DNA from: Bog-793 sp963803025
GTDB taxonomy: Bacteria > Actinomycetota > Acidimicrobiia > Acidimicrobiales > Bog-793
Direction: 5' to 3'
Assembly: GCA_963803025.1 (NCBI GenBank)
Contig: CAWDKZ010000022.1
Coordinates: forward strand, 1-64,000
Length of the DNA stretch: 64,000 nucleotides
Shown here: positions 36,658-44,246 of the stretch, piece by piece
Layout: the number at the start of each line of letters is the position of its first letter
Position numbering within the stretch: position 1 is the first letter of the stretch
Program-made: the position numbers and the translations under genes
The notes under the pieces: model-generated
The model's database searches: none
Told to the model about the DNA's origin: nothing
The model's input: the letters and a program-made list of their open reading frames with translations, nothing else

Positions 36658-37529
36658 GACTCACCATCCGCGTCCGGGATGGTGAACGGGTCGGGGGTCT
36701 TCGTCGCGGCTTTATCCGGCGCGTCCTGCACCGGTTCGGCGTCGACGACCTTGTCCTCTTCCGGTGCCTCTTCTTCTTCCGGTGCCTCTTCTTCCGGCTT
36801 GTCCGGCGTACCGAGCGCGCCGGCTGGCGCGGCGACGGCGAGCTGGCCTTTCAGCTGGGCGAGCTCGGCGTCGACCTGGCCGGACTGGGAGGCCTTGTCG
36901 AGCTCGGCCTGGATCGGGTCCGTGCTCCCGGTGAGGTCGGTGAGTGCGCCCGAGGCGAGGAGCTCGTCGACGGCCCCGGCGCGCGCCTGCATCTGGGCGA
37001 TCTTGTCCTGGGCCCGTTGCATCGCCATGCCGGTGTCACTCATCGACTCGGAGATGCCCGAGACGGCCTCGCCGATCTTGGTCTGGGCCTGGGCGGCGGT
37101 GTAGCTCGCCTTCAGCGTCTCTTTCTGGGTGCGGAACGCCTCGACGCGCGACTGGAGCTGTTGGGTCGTCTGGACGAGCTTGTCCTCCTGCGCGACGAGC
37201 TGGTCGTGCTGGGTCTTCAGCCCTTCGAGCTGGGTCGCGATCGCGGCACGCCGCGTGAGCGCCTCGCGGGCGAGGTCCTCGCGGTTCTGGCCGAGGGCCG
37301 TGCGTGCCTGATCTTGCAGCTTGTTGGCACTCACCTGGAGCTGCTCGGCCTGGAGTTCGATCCGCTTGCGGGCGGTCGCGACGTCGGCGACGCCCCGGCG
37401 CACCTGCTGGAGCTGCTCGAGCTGTTTCTCATAGGAGAGATCGAGCGTCTCGCGGGGGTCCTCGACGCGGTCGAGGACCTTGTTCGCCTTCGCCTGCACG
37501 ACGCCGCTCAGGCGTTTCATCACGCTCAT
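36654..37529 (-). CDS. pspA: PspA/IM30-family membrane stress protein
   Basis: ESCRT-III-like coiled-coil protein of 291 residues that coats and protects the cytoplasmic membrane. After a short N-terminal helix (MKRLSGVVQAKANKVLD), residues 20-220 are almost continuous amphipathic coiled coil, with the family's ARKRIELQ and LKTQHDQL stretches. The C-terminal 60 residues are a low-complexity acidic tail with repeated EEAPEE units, encoded by short tandem DNA repeats around 36755-36795. ATG 37529 has GGAGGGA about 7 nt upstream. First gene of pspA-pspAA-htpX-pspAB. Confidence 0.93.
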   Translation of the reverse strand: MSVMKRLSGVVQAKANKVLDRVEDPRETLDLSYEKQLEQLQQVRRGVADVATARKRIELQAEQLQVSANKLQDQARTALGQNREDLAREALTRRAAIATQLEGLKTQHDQLVAQEDKLVQTTQQLQSRVEAFRTQKETLKASYTAAQAQTKIGEAVSGISESMSDTGMAMQRAQDKIAQMQARAGAVDELLASGALTDLTGSTDPIQAELDKASQSGQVDAELAQLKGQLAVAAPAGALGTPDKPEEEAPEEEEAPEEDKVVDAEPVQDAPDKAATKTPDPFTIPDADGES

Positions 37530-37694
37530 CGCTCGCTCCCTCCGAGACGAACCGGCCAATTCGGGGCCGATCCTTAGCCAGACGCTCCCGCACCCGCGAG
37601 ATGGCGGCCGCGGCCTTCGACGATGTGAGCATACGCCGACCGCTCGCTGTCTTGGCGGGCGGGCCAGGCCGATCGGACCGTCGATCGCGGGCGG

Positions 37695-37700
37695 TATCTT
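37695..37700 (+). promoter_or_regulatory. Candidate leaderless -10 of mca
   Basis: TATCTT lies 7 nt before ATG 37708, within the divergent pspA-mca region. Confidence 0.45.
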
Positions 37701-37707
37701 CGTTCCC

Positions 37708-38595
37708 ATGCGGGATCGTCTCTGTCTTCTCGCCGTGCACGCCCACCCGGACGACGAGGCGTCGAAGGGTGCGGGAACGATCGCGCGCTACCACGCCGAG
37801 GGCGTGCACACGGTGCTCGTGACGGCGACCGGCGGGGAGGAAGGCGAGATCCTCAACCCCTCGTTCGACACGGCCGAGGTCCGCGCCGACATCGGCGCGA
37901 TCCGCCGCCGCGAGCTCGCGGCCGCAGCCGCCGTGATCGGCTACGACGAGGTCGTGCTGCTGGGGTACCGGGACTCGGGGATGGCCGACACGCCGGCGAA
38001 CACCGATCCGCGCTGTTTCGCCCAGGCGCCGCTCGCCGAGGCGGTCGGTCGGCTCATCGCCGAGATCCGCCGGGTCCGCCCGCAGGTGATCGTGACCTAT
38101 CCCGACGAGCAGAGCCGGTACCGGCACCCCGACCACCTCCGGGTGCACGAGATCTCCGTCGTCGCGTTCGACGCCGCCGGTGACCCCGCGGCCTTCCCGC
38201 GCGCCGGCGAGGCCTACCAGCCCGAGAAGCTCTACTTCACGGTGTGGTCGCTCGAGCAGACGATGCGGCGGCACGAGAAGTTCCTCGAGCTTGGCATCGA
38301 CTCGCCGTACGCCGAGTGGTTCGAAGACGGCTGGCCGAACCGGGTGAGCGAGGTCGCGCCCACGGCGAGGATCGACGTCCGGGAGTACTACGACGCCCGC
38401 CGCGGCGGCCTTCTCGCCCACGCGACCCAGATCGACCCGTCGTCGCCGTTCTGGTTCGGGCTGCCCGAGGACGTCGACCGCGCCCTCTACGCGGCCGACG
38501 CCTACGTGTGCGCCCGCAGCCTCGTCGGGCCGATCGGCGAGGAGGACGACCTGTTCGCCGGGATCAGGGAGAAAGTCACGGCCTCCGGGGGGTAG
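37708..38595 (+). CDS. mca: Mycothiol S-conjugate amidase Mca
   Basis: PIG-L-family zinc amidase of 295 residues that cleaves mycothiol conjugates in detoxification. The zinc motif is AVHAHPDDEASKG (H13, D16) with the third ligand in RHPDHLRVH. The stretches VLVTATGGEEGEI and VVLLGYRDSGM match Mca. Length and C-terminal extension (EREK-type region near KFLELG and SPFWFGLPED) favour Mca over the deacetylase MshB. It implies that the organism makes mycothiol, an actinobacterial trait. The SCP2-like gene follows after about 60 nt. Confidence 0.88.
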   Translation: MRDRLCLLAVHAHPDDEASKGAGTIARYHAEGVHTVLVTATGGEEGEILNPSFDTAEVRADIGAIRRRELAAAAAVIGYDEVVLLGYRDSGMADTPANTDPRCFAQAPLAEAVGRLIAEIRRVRPQVIVTYPDEQSRYRHPDHLRVHEISVVAFDAAGDPAAFPRAGEAYQPEKLYFTVWSLEQTMRRHEKFLELGIDSPYAEWFEDGWPNRVSEVAPTARIDVREYYDARRGGLLAHATQIDPSSPFWFGLPEDVDRALYAADAYVCARSLVGPIGEEDDLFAGIREKVTASGG

Positions 38596-38653
38596 AAAAG
38601 GGGGGCGGCGTTCCCGAGGGAGCCGCCGGCCGACTCACCAAGGAGGTCCCGAC

Positions 38654-39040
38654 GTGGCGAAGTGGCTCACCCAGGAGTGGCTCGACGAGAGCACCCGTCT
38701 CGCCGCGACCCAACCGGTCCATCCGGGCGCCTCGGCGAGGCTCCAGTACGTCGTCACCGGTGGTCCCGCCGGCGACGTGGCGTACTACTGGATCGTCCAG
38801 GACGGTCAGCTCGTCGAGAACCGGTTGGGCGAGCTCGCCGATTCCGAGGTGACGCTCACCGAGAGCTACGAGGACGCGAAGCGGATGCAGCAGGGCGAGC
38901 TCGACACGAACACCGCGTTCATGCAGGGCAAGGTCAAGGTGACCGGCGACGTCGCCAAGCTCATGGCGCTGCTGCCGATCACGATGTCGCCGGAGTTCGC
39001 CGAGTTCGAGAAACAGGTGCTCGCGATCACCGAGTTCTGA
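38654..39040 (+). CDS. SCP2-like sterol-carrier-fold protein
   Basis: Small protein of 128 residues with an SCP2-like lipid-binding fold. LQYVVTGGPAGDVAYYWIVQDG gives the first strands, EVTLTESYEDAKRMQQGEL the central part, and FMQGKVKVTGDVAKLMALL is the typical C-terminal SCP2 motif. Such proteins bind hydrophobic ligands; the ligand is unknown. GTG 38654 has a strong AGGAGGT 7 nt upstream, one of the best ribosome sites in the window. Probably in an operon with mca. Confidence 0.85.
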   Translation: MAKWLTQEWLDESTRLAATQPVHPGASARLQYVVTGGPAGDVAYYWIVQDGQLVENRLGELADSEVTLTESYEDAKRMQQGELDTNTAFMQGKVKVTGDVAKLMALLPITMSPEFAEFEKQVLAITEF

Positions 39041-39099
39041 TTCGCTCGCCCGCGTCACCGGCGGAGCGGCGGCCGTTCCAACGATTGGCCCACACTCGG

Positions 39100-39105
39100 T
39101 ACGAT
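39100..39105 (+). promoter_or_regulatory. Candidate leaderless -10 upstream of a mini-ORF
   Basis: TACGAT ends 6 nt before GTG 39112, which opens a 16-codon frame reaching into the MgtE_N/CBS gene start. Confidence 0.4.
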
Positions 39106-39111
39106 GTGGAG

Positions 39112-39162
39112 GTGGCGAAGCCGCGACGTTGGCCTTCCGTTGCGACCTTCGATGTCCGCTGA
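39112..39162 (+). CDS. Candidate leaderless 16-codon leader peptide
   Basis: GTG 39112 opens a frame reading MAKPRRWPSVATFDVR. Its TGA at 39160-39162 overlaps the first codons of the MgtE_N/CBS gene (ATG 39152). The position after TACGAT fits leaderless translation. Two prolines in a peptide before a magnesium-related gene recall leader peptides of magnesium transporter genes in enterobacteria, but that is only an analogy. Confidence 0.35.
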   Translation: MAKPRRWPSVATFDVR

Positions 39163-40411
39163 GTTCGTCCACCTCTCCTCGATCATCCGGAGCCCGCTCG
39201 TCGACCCGGTGGGGGAACGGATCGGTCGGGTCGACGACCTGATCGTCCGTCTCGACGGCAAGCCGCACCCGCCGATCACCGGGGTCGTCGCGCGCGTCGC
39301 CGGGCGCGAACTCTTCATCCCGGTCGAGCGGATCGCGACGATGCGGCCCCGGTTCGTCCAGCTGATCGGGCAGACGCTCGCGCTCGGCCGCTTCGAACGC
39401 CGGCCGGGCGAGCTGCTGCTGGCCCGCGACCTCCAGGCACGCCATCTCATCCATATCGTCGGCGCGCACCTCATCCGGGCGAACGAGATCGAGCTCGCCG
39501 AGACCGATGGCCTCTGGCAGGTCGTCGGTGTCGACCCCTCGGGCCGCGGCGTGCTGCGTCGCCTCATGCCGCGCCCCCTCGCCTGCCGGATCCGCACGAA
39601 GTCGCTCGTCGACTGGGGGAGCATCGAGCCGTTCGTCGCGCACGTGCCGACCGCGCGCATGCGGATCCCGTTGCGCAAGCTCTCCCGGCTGCGCCCGGCG
39701 CAGATCGCCGACCTCGTCGAGGCGGCTTCGCACGAGGAGGGCGAGGAGATCATCGAGGCGGTGAGCCTCGACCGGGAGCTCGAAGCCGATGTGTTTGAGG
39801 AACTCGACCCCGAGCATCAGCGGGAGTTCCTCGAATCCCGTTCGAACGCCGAGGCGGCGCGCGTGCTCGCGACGATGGCGCCGGACGACGCCGCGGATCT
39901 CATCAACGATCTCGATCAGGATCGCCGCGTCGCCGTGCTCGAGACGCTGCCGCCGCGCCAGCAGGCCAAGGTGCGCCGGCTGCTCAACTACAACCCGGAG
40001 ACCGGCGGGGGGTTGATGAACCCGGACTTCCTGTCCCTTCCCGCCACGACGACGGCCGGGGAGGCGTTGGAGGCGATCCGCCGCAGTGACACCGCGCCCG
40101 AGGCGCTGGCGACGGTGTACACGAGCGACCAAGAAGGTCGGATCTCCGGGACGGTCTCGGTCGTGCGGCTCCTGAAGGCCTCCCCCCGGGCCAAGCTGTC
40201 TTCGATCGCCGAACGCGATCCCCCGACGGTGCGCGCCGACGCGGACATCCACGCGATCGTGCGCAAGATGTCGGACTTCAACCTCTCGACGGCACCGGTC
40301 GTCGACGAGGACCACCGCATGCTCGGCGTCATCACCGTCGACGACGTGCTCGAGCTGTTGCTGCCGACGGGGTGGCGGCGCGACTTCGGGATGACCGCGG
40401 CGGACGAGTAG
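39152..40411 (+). CDS. PRC-barrel/MgtE_N/CBS protein without a membrane domain
   Basis: Soluble protein of 419 residues. The N-terminal part (ERIGRVDDLIVRLDGKPHPPITGVV) looks like a PRC-barrel-type domain. The centre matches the MgtE N-terminal superhelix: LRPAQIADLVEAASHEEGEEI, VFEELDPEHQREFLES, MAPDDAADLINDL, PRQQAKVRRLLNYNPETGGGLM. Two CBS motifs follow (around 300-410, ending LGVITVDDVLELLL). In MgtE channels this cytoplasmic part senses Mg2+ and gates the pore, but here no membrane helices follow. It lies two genes upstream of the M-box-controlled Nramp-type transporter and could regulate it in trans (inference). ATG 39152 overlaps a candidate leader ORF. Confidence 0.88.
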   Translation: MSAEFVHLSSIIRSPLVDPVGERIGRVDDLIVRLDGKPHPPITGVVARVAGRELFIPVERIATMRPRFVQLIGQTLALGRFERRPGELLLARDLQARHLIHIVGAHLIRANEIELAETDGLWQVVGVDPSGRGVLRRLMPRPLACRIRTKSLVDWGSIEPFVAHVPTARMRIPLRKLSRLRPAQIADLVEAASHEEGEEIIEAVSLDRELEADVFEELDPEHQREFLESRSNAEAARVLATMAPDDAADLINDLDQDRRVAVLETLPPRQQAKVRRLLNYNPETGGGLMNPDFLSLPATTTAGEALEAIRRSDTAPEALATVYTSDQEGRISGTVSVVRLLKASPRAKLSSIAERDPPTVRADADIHAIVRKMSDFNLSTAPVVDEDHRMLGVITVDDVLELLLPTGWRRDFGMTAADE

Positions 40412-40502
40412 CCGGACCCAGCCGACGCCGATCGCCTTGGTCGCGCCGTTACAGTTGGCGCGAGGGCGCGTCCGCGTCCAGGGAAGATCGGCAAGGCGAC
40501 CC

Positions 40503-42020
40503 ATGCGTGCGTTGAGAACCCTCGCTCCCCTCGTGCTCCTCGTGGCTGGCTCGGCGTCGTTTCTCGGCGCGGGAGCGGCGAACGTGTCCAGCCGCGCCCG
40601 GGTCGCGGGCCACGCGACCCCGGCGACGGTGAACTGGGCGACCTGTCGCGGCCACGCCACGTTCCGCTGCGCGTCGATCCCCGTGCCGATCGACTACGCG
40701 AAACCCTCGCTCGGCACGATCGACCTCGCCGTCGTGATGCTCCCCTCGACCGGCGAGCATCCGCTCGGCGACGTCTTCACGAACCCGGGTGGACCAGGCG
40801 GCTCGGGGGTGGACTTCCTCGAGCAGAACGCGTCGTCGTTCCCTGCCTCGCTACGTGCGAGGTTCAACGTCGTGAGCTGGGACCCACGCGGCGTCGATCG
40901 CAGTGATCCCGTCGACTGCGTCAACGCCAACGGCGTCCGCAAGCTCACCCAGACCGACCCGCAGCCTTCGACGCCGGCCGAGATCGCGCTGGTCGTGAAG
41001 GAGACGAAAGCGTTCGTCGCGGACTGTGTCGCGCACACGTCGCGTCTTCTGCTCGAGAACGTCGGGACGCGCACGACGATCGAGGATCTCGACCGCCTGC
41101 GCGCCGACCTCGGGCAGGCCAAGCTCGATTATCTCGGCTTCTCCTACGGGACGTACATCGGCGAGCAGTACGCGGAGAAGTACCCCACCCACATTCGGGC
41201 GATGGTTCTCGACGGCGCGCTCGACCCGGCCCTCTCCCTCACCGCGGGGGACCGCCAGCAGGCGCTCGGCTTCGAGCTCGACCTGCACGCCTTCTTCCAC
41301 TGGTGCGATGCGAACGCGTCCTGCCACAAGCTCCTGCCCAGCGGCGCGCAGGTCTCCTACGACAAGCTGTTCGCGTTCTTCGATGCGGGTGGGGTCATCT
41401 CGGCTGACTTCAAGCCGCTCTACGGCGGGGTCCAGCCGGTGACCCTCGGCGTCGCCGAGCTCGGCGTGATCTCGACGCTGTATTCCGACCAAGCCTGGCC
41501 CTATCTCGGCCAGGCGATCGAACAGGGTCTGCACCGCAACGGCGACCTGCTCGCGGAGCTCGCCTACCAATACGAGGGGCTGCAGCCCAACGGCACCTTC
41601 ACGAACGAGGACGAGGCGAACGTCGCGATCAACTGCGTCGACTCCCCATCGCCGCGACAGCTGTCGTTCTACGAGAGGCTCGCGAAGCAACTCGCCGCCG
41701 TCGCACCGGACTTCGGGACGTCGGAGGCGTGGGGTTCGCTGACCTGCGCCTACTGGCCGATACCGGCACAGGGGACCCCCGGCCCGATCCACGCCCCGGG
41801 CACGCCGAAGATCCTCGTCGTCGGCTCGACGGGCGACCCCGCGACCCCCTACGCCTGGGCGAAGGCGATCGCCGCGCAGCTCGACAACGCGGTGTTGCTC
41901 ACGCGGACGGGAACCGGCCACACGGGGTACTTCTCGAGTTCGTGCATCCGGAGCTACGTCGACCGCTATCTCGAGACCCTCGCGACGCCGGCGGCCCACA
42001 CCGTCTGTCCGAGCGACTGA
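40503..42020 (+). CDS. Secreted alpha/beta hydrolase, tripeptidyl aminopeptidase-like
   Basis: Exported serine hydrolase of 505 residues, related to actinobacterial tripeptidyl aminopeptidases. A signal peptide spans residues 1-25 (LRTLAPLVLLVAGSASFLGAGA). The oxyanion region is TNPGGPGGSG, the nucleophile elbow GFSYGTYIG, the acid in GSTGDPATPYAWA and the His in GTGHTGYF, and it has the family's C-terminal TAP-like domain. It probably trims peptides outside the membrane. TACAGT at 40450-40455 is a candidate -10. It separates the MgtE_N/CBS gene from the Nramp gene. Confidence 0.88.
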   Translation: MRALRTLAPLVLLVAGSASFLGAGAANVSSRARVAGHATPATVNWATCRGHATFRCASIPVPIDYAKPSLGTIDLAVVMLPSTGEHPLGDVFTNPGGPGGSGVDFLEQNASSFPASLRARFNVVSWDPRGVDRSDPVDCVNANGVRKLTQTDPQPSTPAEIALVVKETKAFVADCVAHTSRLLLENVGTRTTIEDLDRLRADLGQAKLDYLGFSYGTYIGEQYAEKYPTHIRAMVLDGALDPALSLTAGDRQQALGFELDLHAFFHWCDANASCHKLLPSGAQVSYDKLFAFFDAGGVISADFKPLYGGVQPVTLGVAELGVISTLYSDQAWPYLGQAIEQGLHRNGDLLAELAYQYEGLQPNGTFTNEDEANVAINCVDSPSPRQLSFYERLAKQLAAVAPDFGTSEAWGSLTCAYWPIPAQGTPGPIHAPGTPKILVVGSTGDPATPYAWAKAIAAQLDNAVLLTRTGTGHTGYFSSSCIRSYVDRYLETLATPAAHTVCPSD

Positions 42021-42138
42021 CGGCGGGAGGAGCGAGCGGCCGCGACCGCGCCGGGGCCGGACGGATTTTCGCCCGGGCCGTCCGGACGGACCGCGAGGTG
42101 TTCCTCGTGAAGTGCTGGAGCGTCGCGGGCGACCCGGG

Positions 42139-42144
42139 TAACAT
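42139..42144 (+). promoter_or_regulatory. Candidate -10 of the Nramp-type transporter transcript
   Basis: TAACAT lies 16 nt before the M-box P1 stem. A start about 7 nt downstream would place the riboswitch at the very 5' end of the mRNA. Confidence 0.4.
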
Positions 42145-42160
42145 CCCCGTGCAAGCAGTC

Positions 42161-42322
42161 GCACCTCGTTCGGTGAGGCGGCTCGTCGCACAGAGGCCAC
42201 TGACCCCACCTGTCGAAAGACACTCCGGGTCAGGACAGACTTTCCCGGCACAAGGGATCGTCCGAAGTGGCTGGCCGTACGGCCCACGGCGGCGGGCGCC
42301 AAAGCTCTGACGAGAGGGGTGC
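42161..42322 (+). ncRNA. M-box (ykoK-type) magnesium riboswitch
   Basis: The region carries the M-box conserved blocks in order: CGGTGAGGCGGCTC (42171 on), GAGGCCACTGACCCC, TGTCGAAAGACA (42211-42222) followed by GGGTCAGGACAG, AAGGG, AAGTGGCTGGCC, and GCGCCAAAGCTCTGACGA. The outer P1 stem forms between GCACCTCGT (42161-42169) and ACGAG...GGTGC (42310-42322). M-box RNAs bind Mg2+ and usually switch off magnesium transporter genes when Mg2+ is high. The next gene is an Nramp-family transporter. I matched the consensus from memory; a covariance search would settle it. Confidence 0.85.
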
Positions 42323-42347
42323 GCCGAGGCGTTTGCCGCGGCGGTCC

Positions 42348-42389
42348 GTGCCCAACGGACTCCACCCACGCCGACTGGAGCTTGGGCAC
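42348..42389 (+). promoter_or_regulatory. Stem-loop after the M-box, candidate expression platform
   Basis: GTGCCCAA at 42348-42355 pairs with TTGGGCAC at 42382-42389, and an inner CTCCA pairs with TGGAG, making a strong interrupted hairpin 26 nt after the riboswitch. No T-tract follows, so it may act through Rho, ribosome access or an unusual terminator. Between this hairpin and the transporter ATG (42557) a 9-codon frame (42437-42466) is present but has no other support. Confidence 0.45.
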
Positions 42390-42556
42390 GACAAGGGAGA
42401 ACCCCTGAGCGCCGATAGACGTTCGTCCGACCGACGATGGCGCACGTCTCTCACGAGGTGACATGAGGGTTCGGTGACCCGAACCGGCCTCCTGCGGGCG
42501 TGCGCGACCGAACAGCAACGTCCGCGAAGCCCGAATCTGCGGGAGGTCGACCGAGC

Positions 42557-44200
42557 ATGGCCAATCGCGACCATGCATACGAAGACGGCAGGACCGCCGT
42601 CCTTGACTCGGCGCACGTCGGAGACATCCGAGGTGCGCTCGGCACGATCGGCGTCGGTGACACCGGCGCGCGCCGGTCCTTTCTCGCGCGCCTGCTCACG
42701 CTGGCGGCGATCGTCGGACCCGGCCTCATCGTCATGGTCGGCGACAACGACGCCGGCGGCGTCGCGACCTACGCGCAGGCGGGCCAGAACTTCGGGCTGA
42801 CGCTGCTGTGGACCCTGCCGCTGCTCATCCCGGTGCTCGTCGTCAACCAGGAGATGGTCGTGCGCCTCGGCGCGGTGACCGGCGTCGGCCACGCCCGCCT
42901 CATCAACGAGCGTTTCGGCCGGTTCTGGGGTGCGTTCTCGGTCGGCGACCTGTTCGTCCTCAACTTCCTCACGATCGTGACCGAGTTCATCGGGGTCAGC
43001 CTGGCGCTCGGCTACTTCGGCGTGAGCCCGTACATCTCAGTGCCGATCGCCGCGGTCGGTCTCGTCGCGATGACGACCTCGGGGAGCTTCCGCCGCTGGG
43101 AACGCTTCATGCTCCTGTTCGTGGTCGCGAACTTCCTCGTCATCCCGCTCGTCATCTTCTCGCACCCGCACGTCGGCCCCGTCGTCCGCGGCCTCGTCAT
43201 CCCCGGCGTGCGGGGCGGCGTGAGCTCGACGGCGATCCTGCTCATCATCGCGATCGTCGGGACGACGGTCGCCCCCTGGCAGCTGTTCTTCCAGCAGTCG
43301 AACATCGTCGACAAGCGGATCACCCCACGCTGGGTGAACTACGAACGTGTCGACACCCTGATCGGCTCGCTCGTCACGGTCTTCGCGGCGACGTTGATCG
43401 TCACCACCGCAGCCTTCGCCTTCGGGCACACGCCCCTTTCCGGCCACTTCTCCAACGCCGCGGGGGTCGCGCGGGGTCTCGAGCACTACCTCGGGAACAG
43501 CGCGGGGACGCTCTTCTCGATCGTTCTGCTCAACGCGTCGATCATCGGCGCCGCGGCGGTGACCCTGGCGACGTCGTACGCCTTCGGTGACATGTTCTCG
43601 ATGAAGCACTCGCTCCATCGCCGCGTGAGCGACGCCAAGGCCTTCTACGCGACGTACTCGTCGCTCGTCTTCGTCGCCGCGGCCGTCGTGCTCGTGCCGC
43701 GCGCCCCCCTCGGGCTCATCACGATGGCGGTTCAGGCGCTGGCGGGCGTGCTCCTGCCGAGCGCGACGGTCTTCCTCGTGCTGCTCTGCAACGACCGTGA
43801 GGTGCTCGGCCCCTGGGTCAACCGGCTCTGGTTGAACGTCCTCGCCGGTCTCATCGTCTCGGTCCTCGTCGCGCTCTCGCTGATCTTGATGGCGACGACC
43901 GTCTTCCCGCACATCAACGTGATGTTCGTGATCACGCTCCTCGGTGCGGTGCTCGTCGGGGGTGGGGTATTCGCCGCCGTCCTCGGCCTGCAGGCGCGGT
44001 CCCGCCGGGAGATCCCGGACGAGCCCCGCGCGACCCGGTCCCAGCGCGAGAACTGGCGAATGCCACCGCTCACGCTGCTCGCGCGACCCGTCCTGTCGAG
44101 GGGGCGCCGGATCACGATGGTCGCGATGTGGGGCTACCTCGCGGTCGCCGTCGGGCTCCTCGCAGTGAAGGCCGTCGAGCTTGGCGTCGGCCAACGCTGA
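42557..44200 (+). CDS. Nramp-related transporter, probably magnesium (NRMT-like)
   Basis: Membrane transporter of 547 residues with about 11 helices and the Nramp fold. Canonical Nramps take up Mn2+ or Fe2+ using DPGN in helix 1 and MPH in helix 6. Here helix 1 reads GPGLIVMVGDNDAGG (D65, A66, G67, G68) and helix 6 reads IVGTTVAPWQ (A239, P240, W241), so the Asn and the transition-metal-selective Met are lost. That is the change described for Nramp-related magnesium transporters, and it agrees with the upstream M-box. ATG 42557 has GGGAGG about 10 nt upstream. The C-terminal 60 residues include a basic cytoplasmic stretch and a last helix. Confidence 0.88.
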   Translation: MANRDHAYEDGRTAVLDSAHVGDIRGALGTIGVGDTGARRSFLARLLTLAAIVGPGLIVMVGDNDAGGVATYAQAGQNFGLTLLWTLPLLIPVLVVNQEMVVRLGAVTGVGHARLINERFGRFWGAFSVGDLFVLNFLTIVTEFIGVSLALGYFGVSPYISVPIAAVGLVAMTTSGSFRRWERFMLLFVVANFLVIPLVIFSHPHVGPVVRGLVIPGVRGGVSSTAILLIIAIVGTTVAPWQLFFQQSNIVDKRITPRWVNYERVDTLIGSLVTVFAATLIVTTAAFAFGHTPLSGHFSNAAGVARGLEHYLGNSAGTLFSIVLLNASIIGAAAVTLATSYAFGDMFSMKHSLHRRVSDAKAFYATYSSLVFVAAAVVLVPRAPLGLITMAVQALAGVLLPSATVFLVLLCNDREVLGPWVNRLWLNVLAGLIVSVLVALSLILMATTVFPHINVMFVITLLGAVLVGGGVFAAVLGLQARSRREIPDEPRATRSQRENWRMPPLTLLARPVLSRGRRITMVAMWGYLAVAVGLLAVKAVELGVGQR

Positions 44201-44246
44201 CGCTGGGCTGTTTGCCGGGATCGCGGCGAGCGGCGAGGCTTGTCCG

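Noticed and set aside
42437..42466. A 9-codon ORF between the M-box and the Nramp gene
   Set aside because: It has no SD, no leaderless-type hexamer and no overlap with the gene, so it is likely chance.
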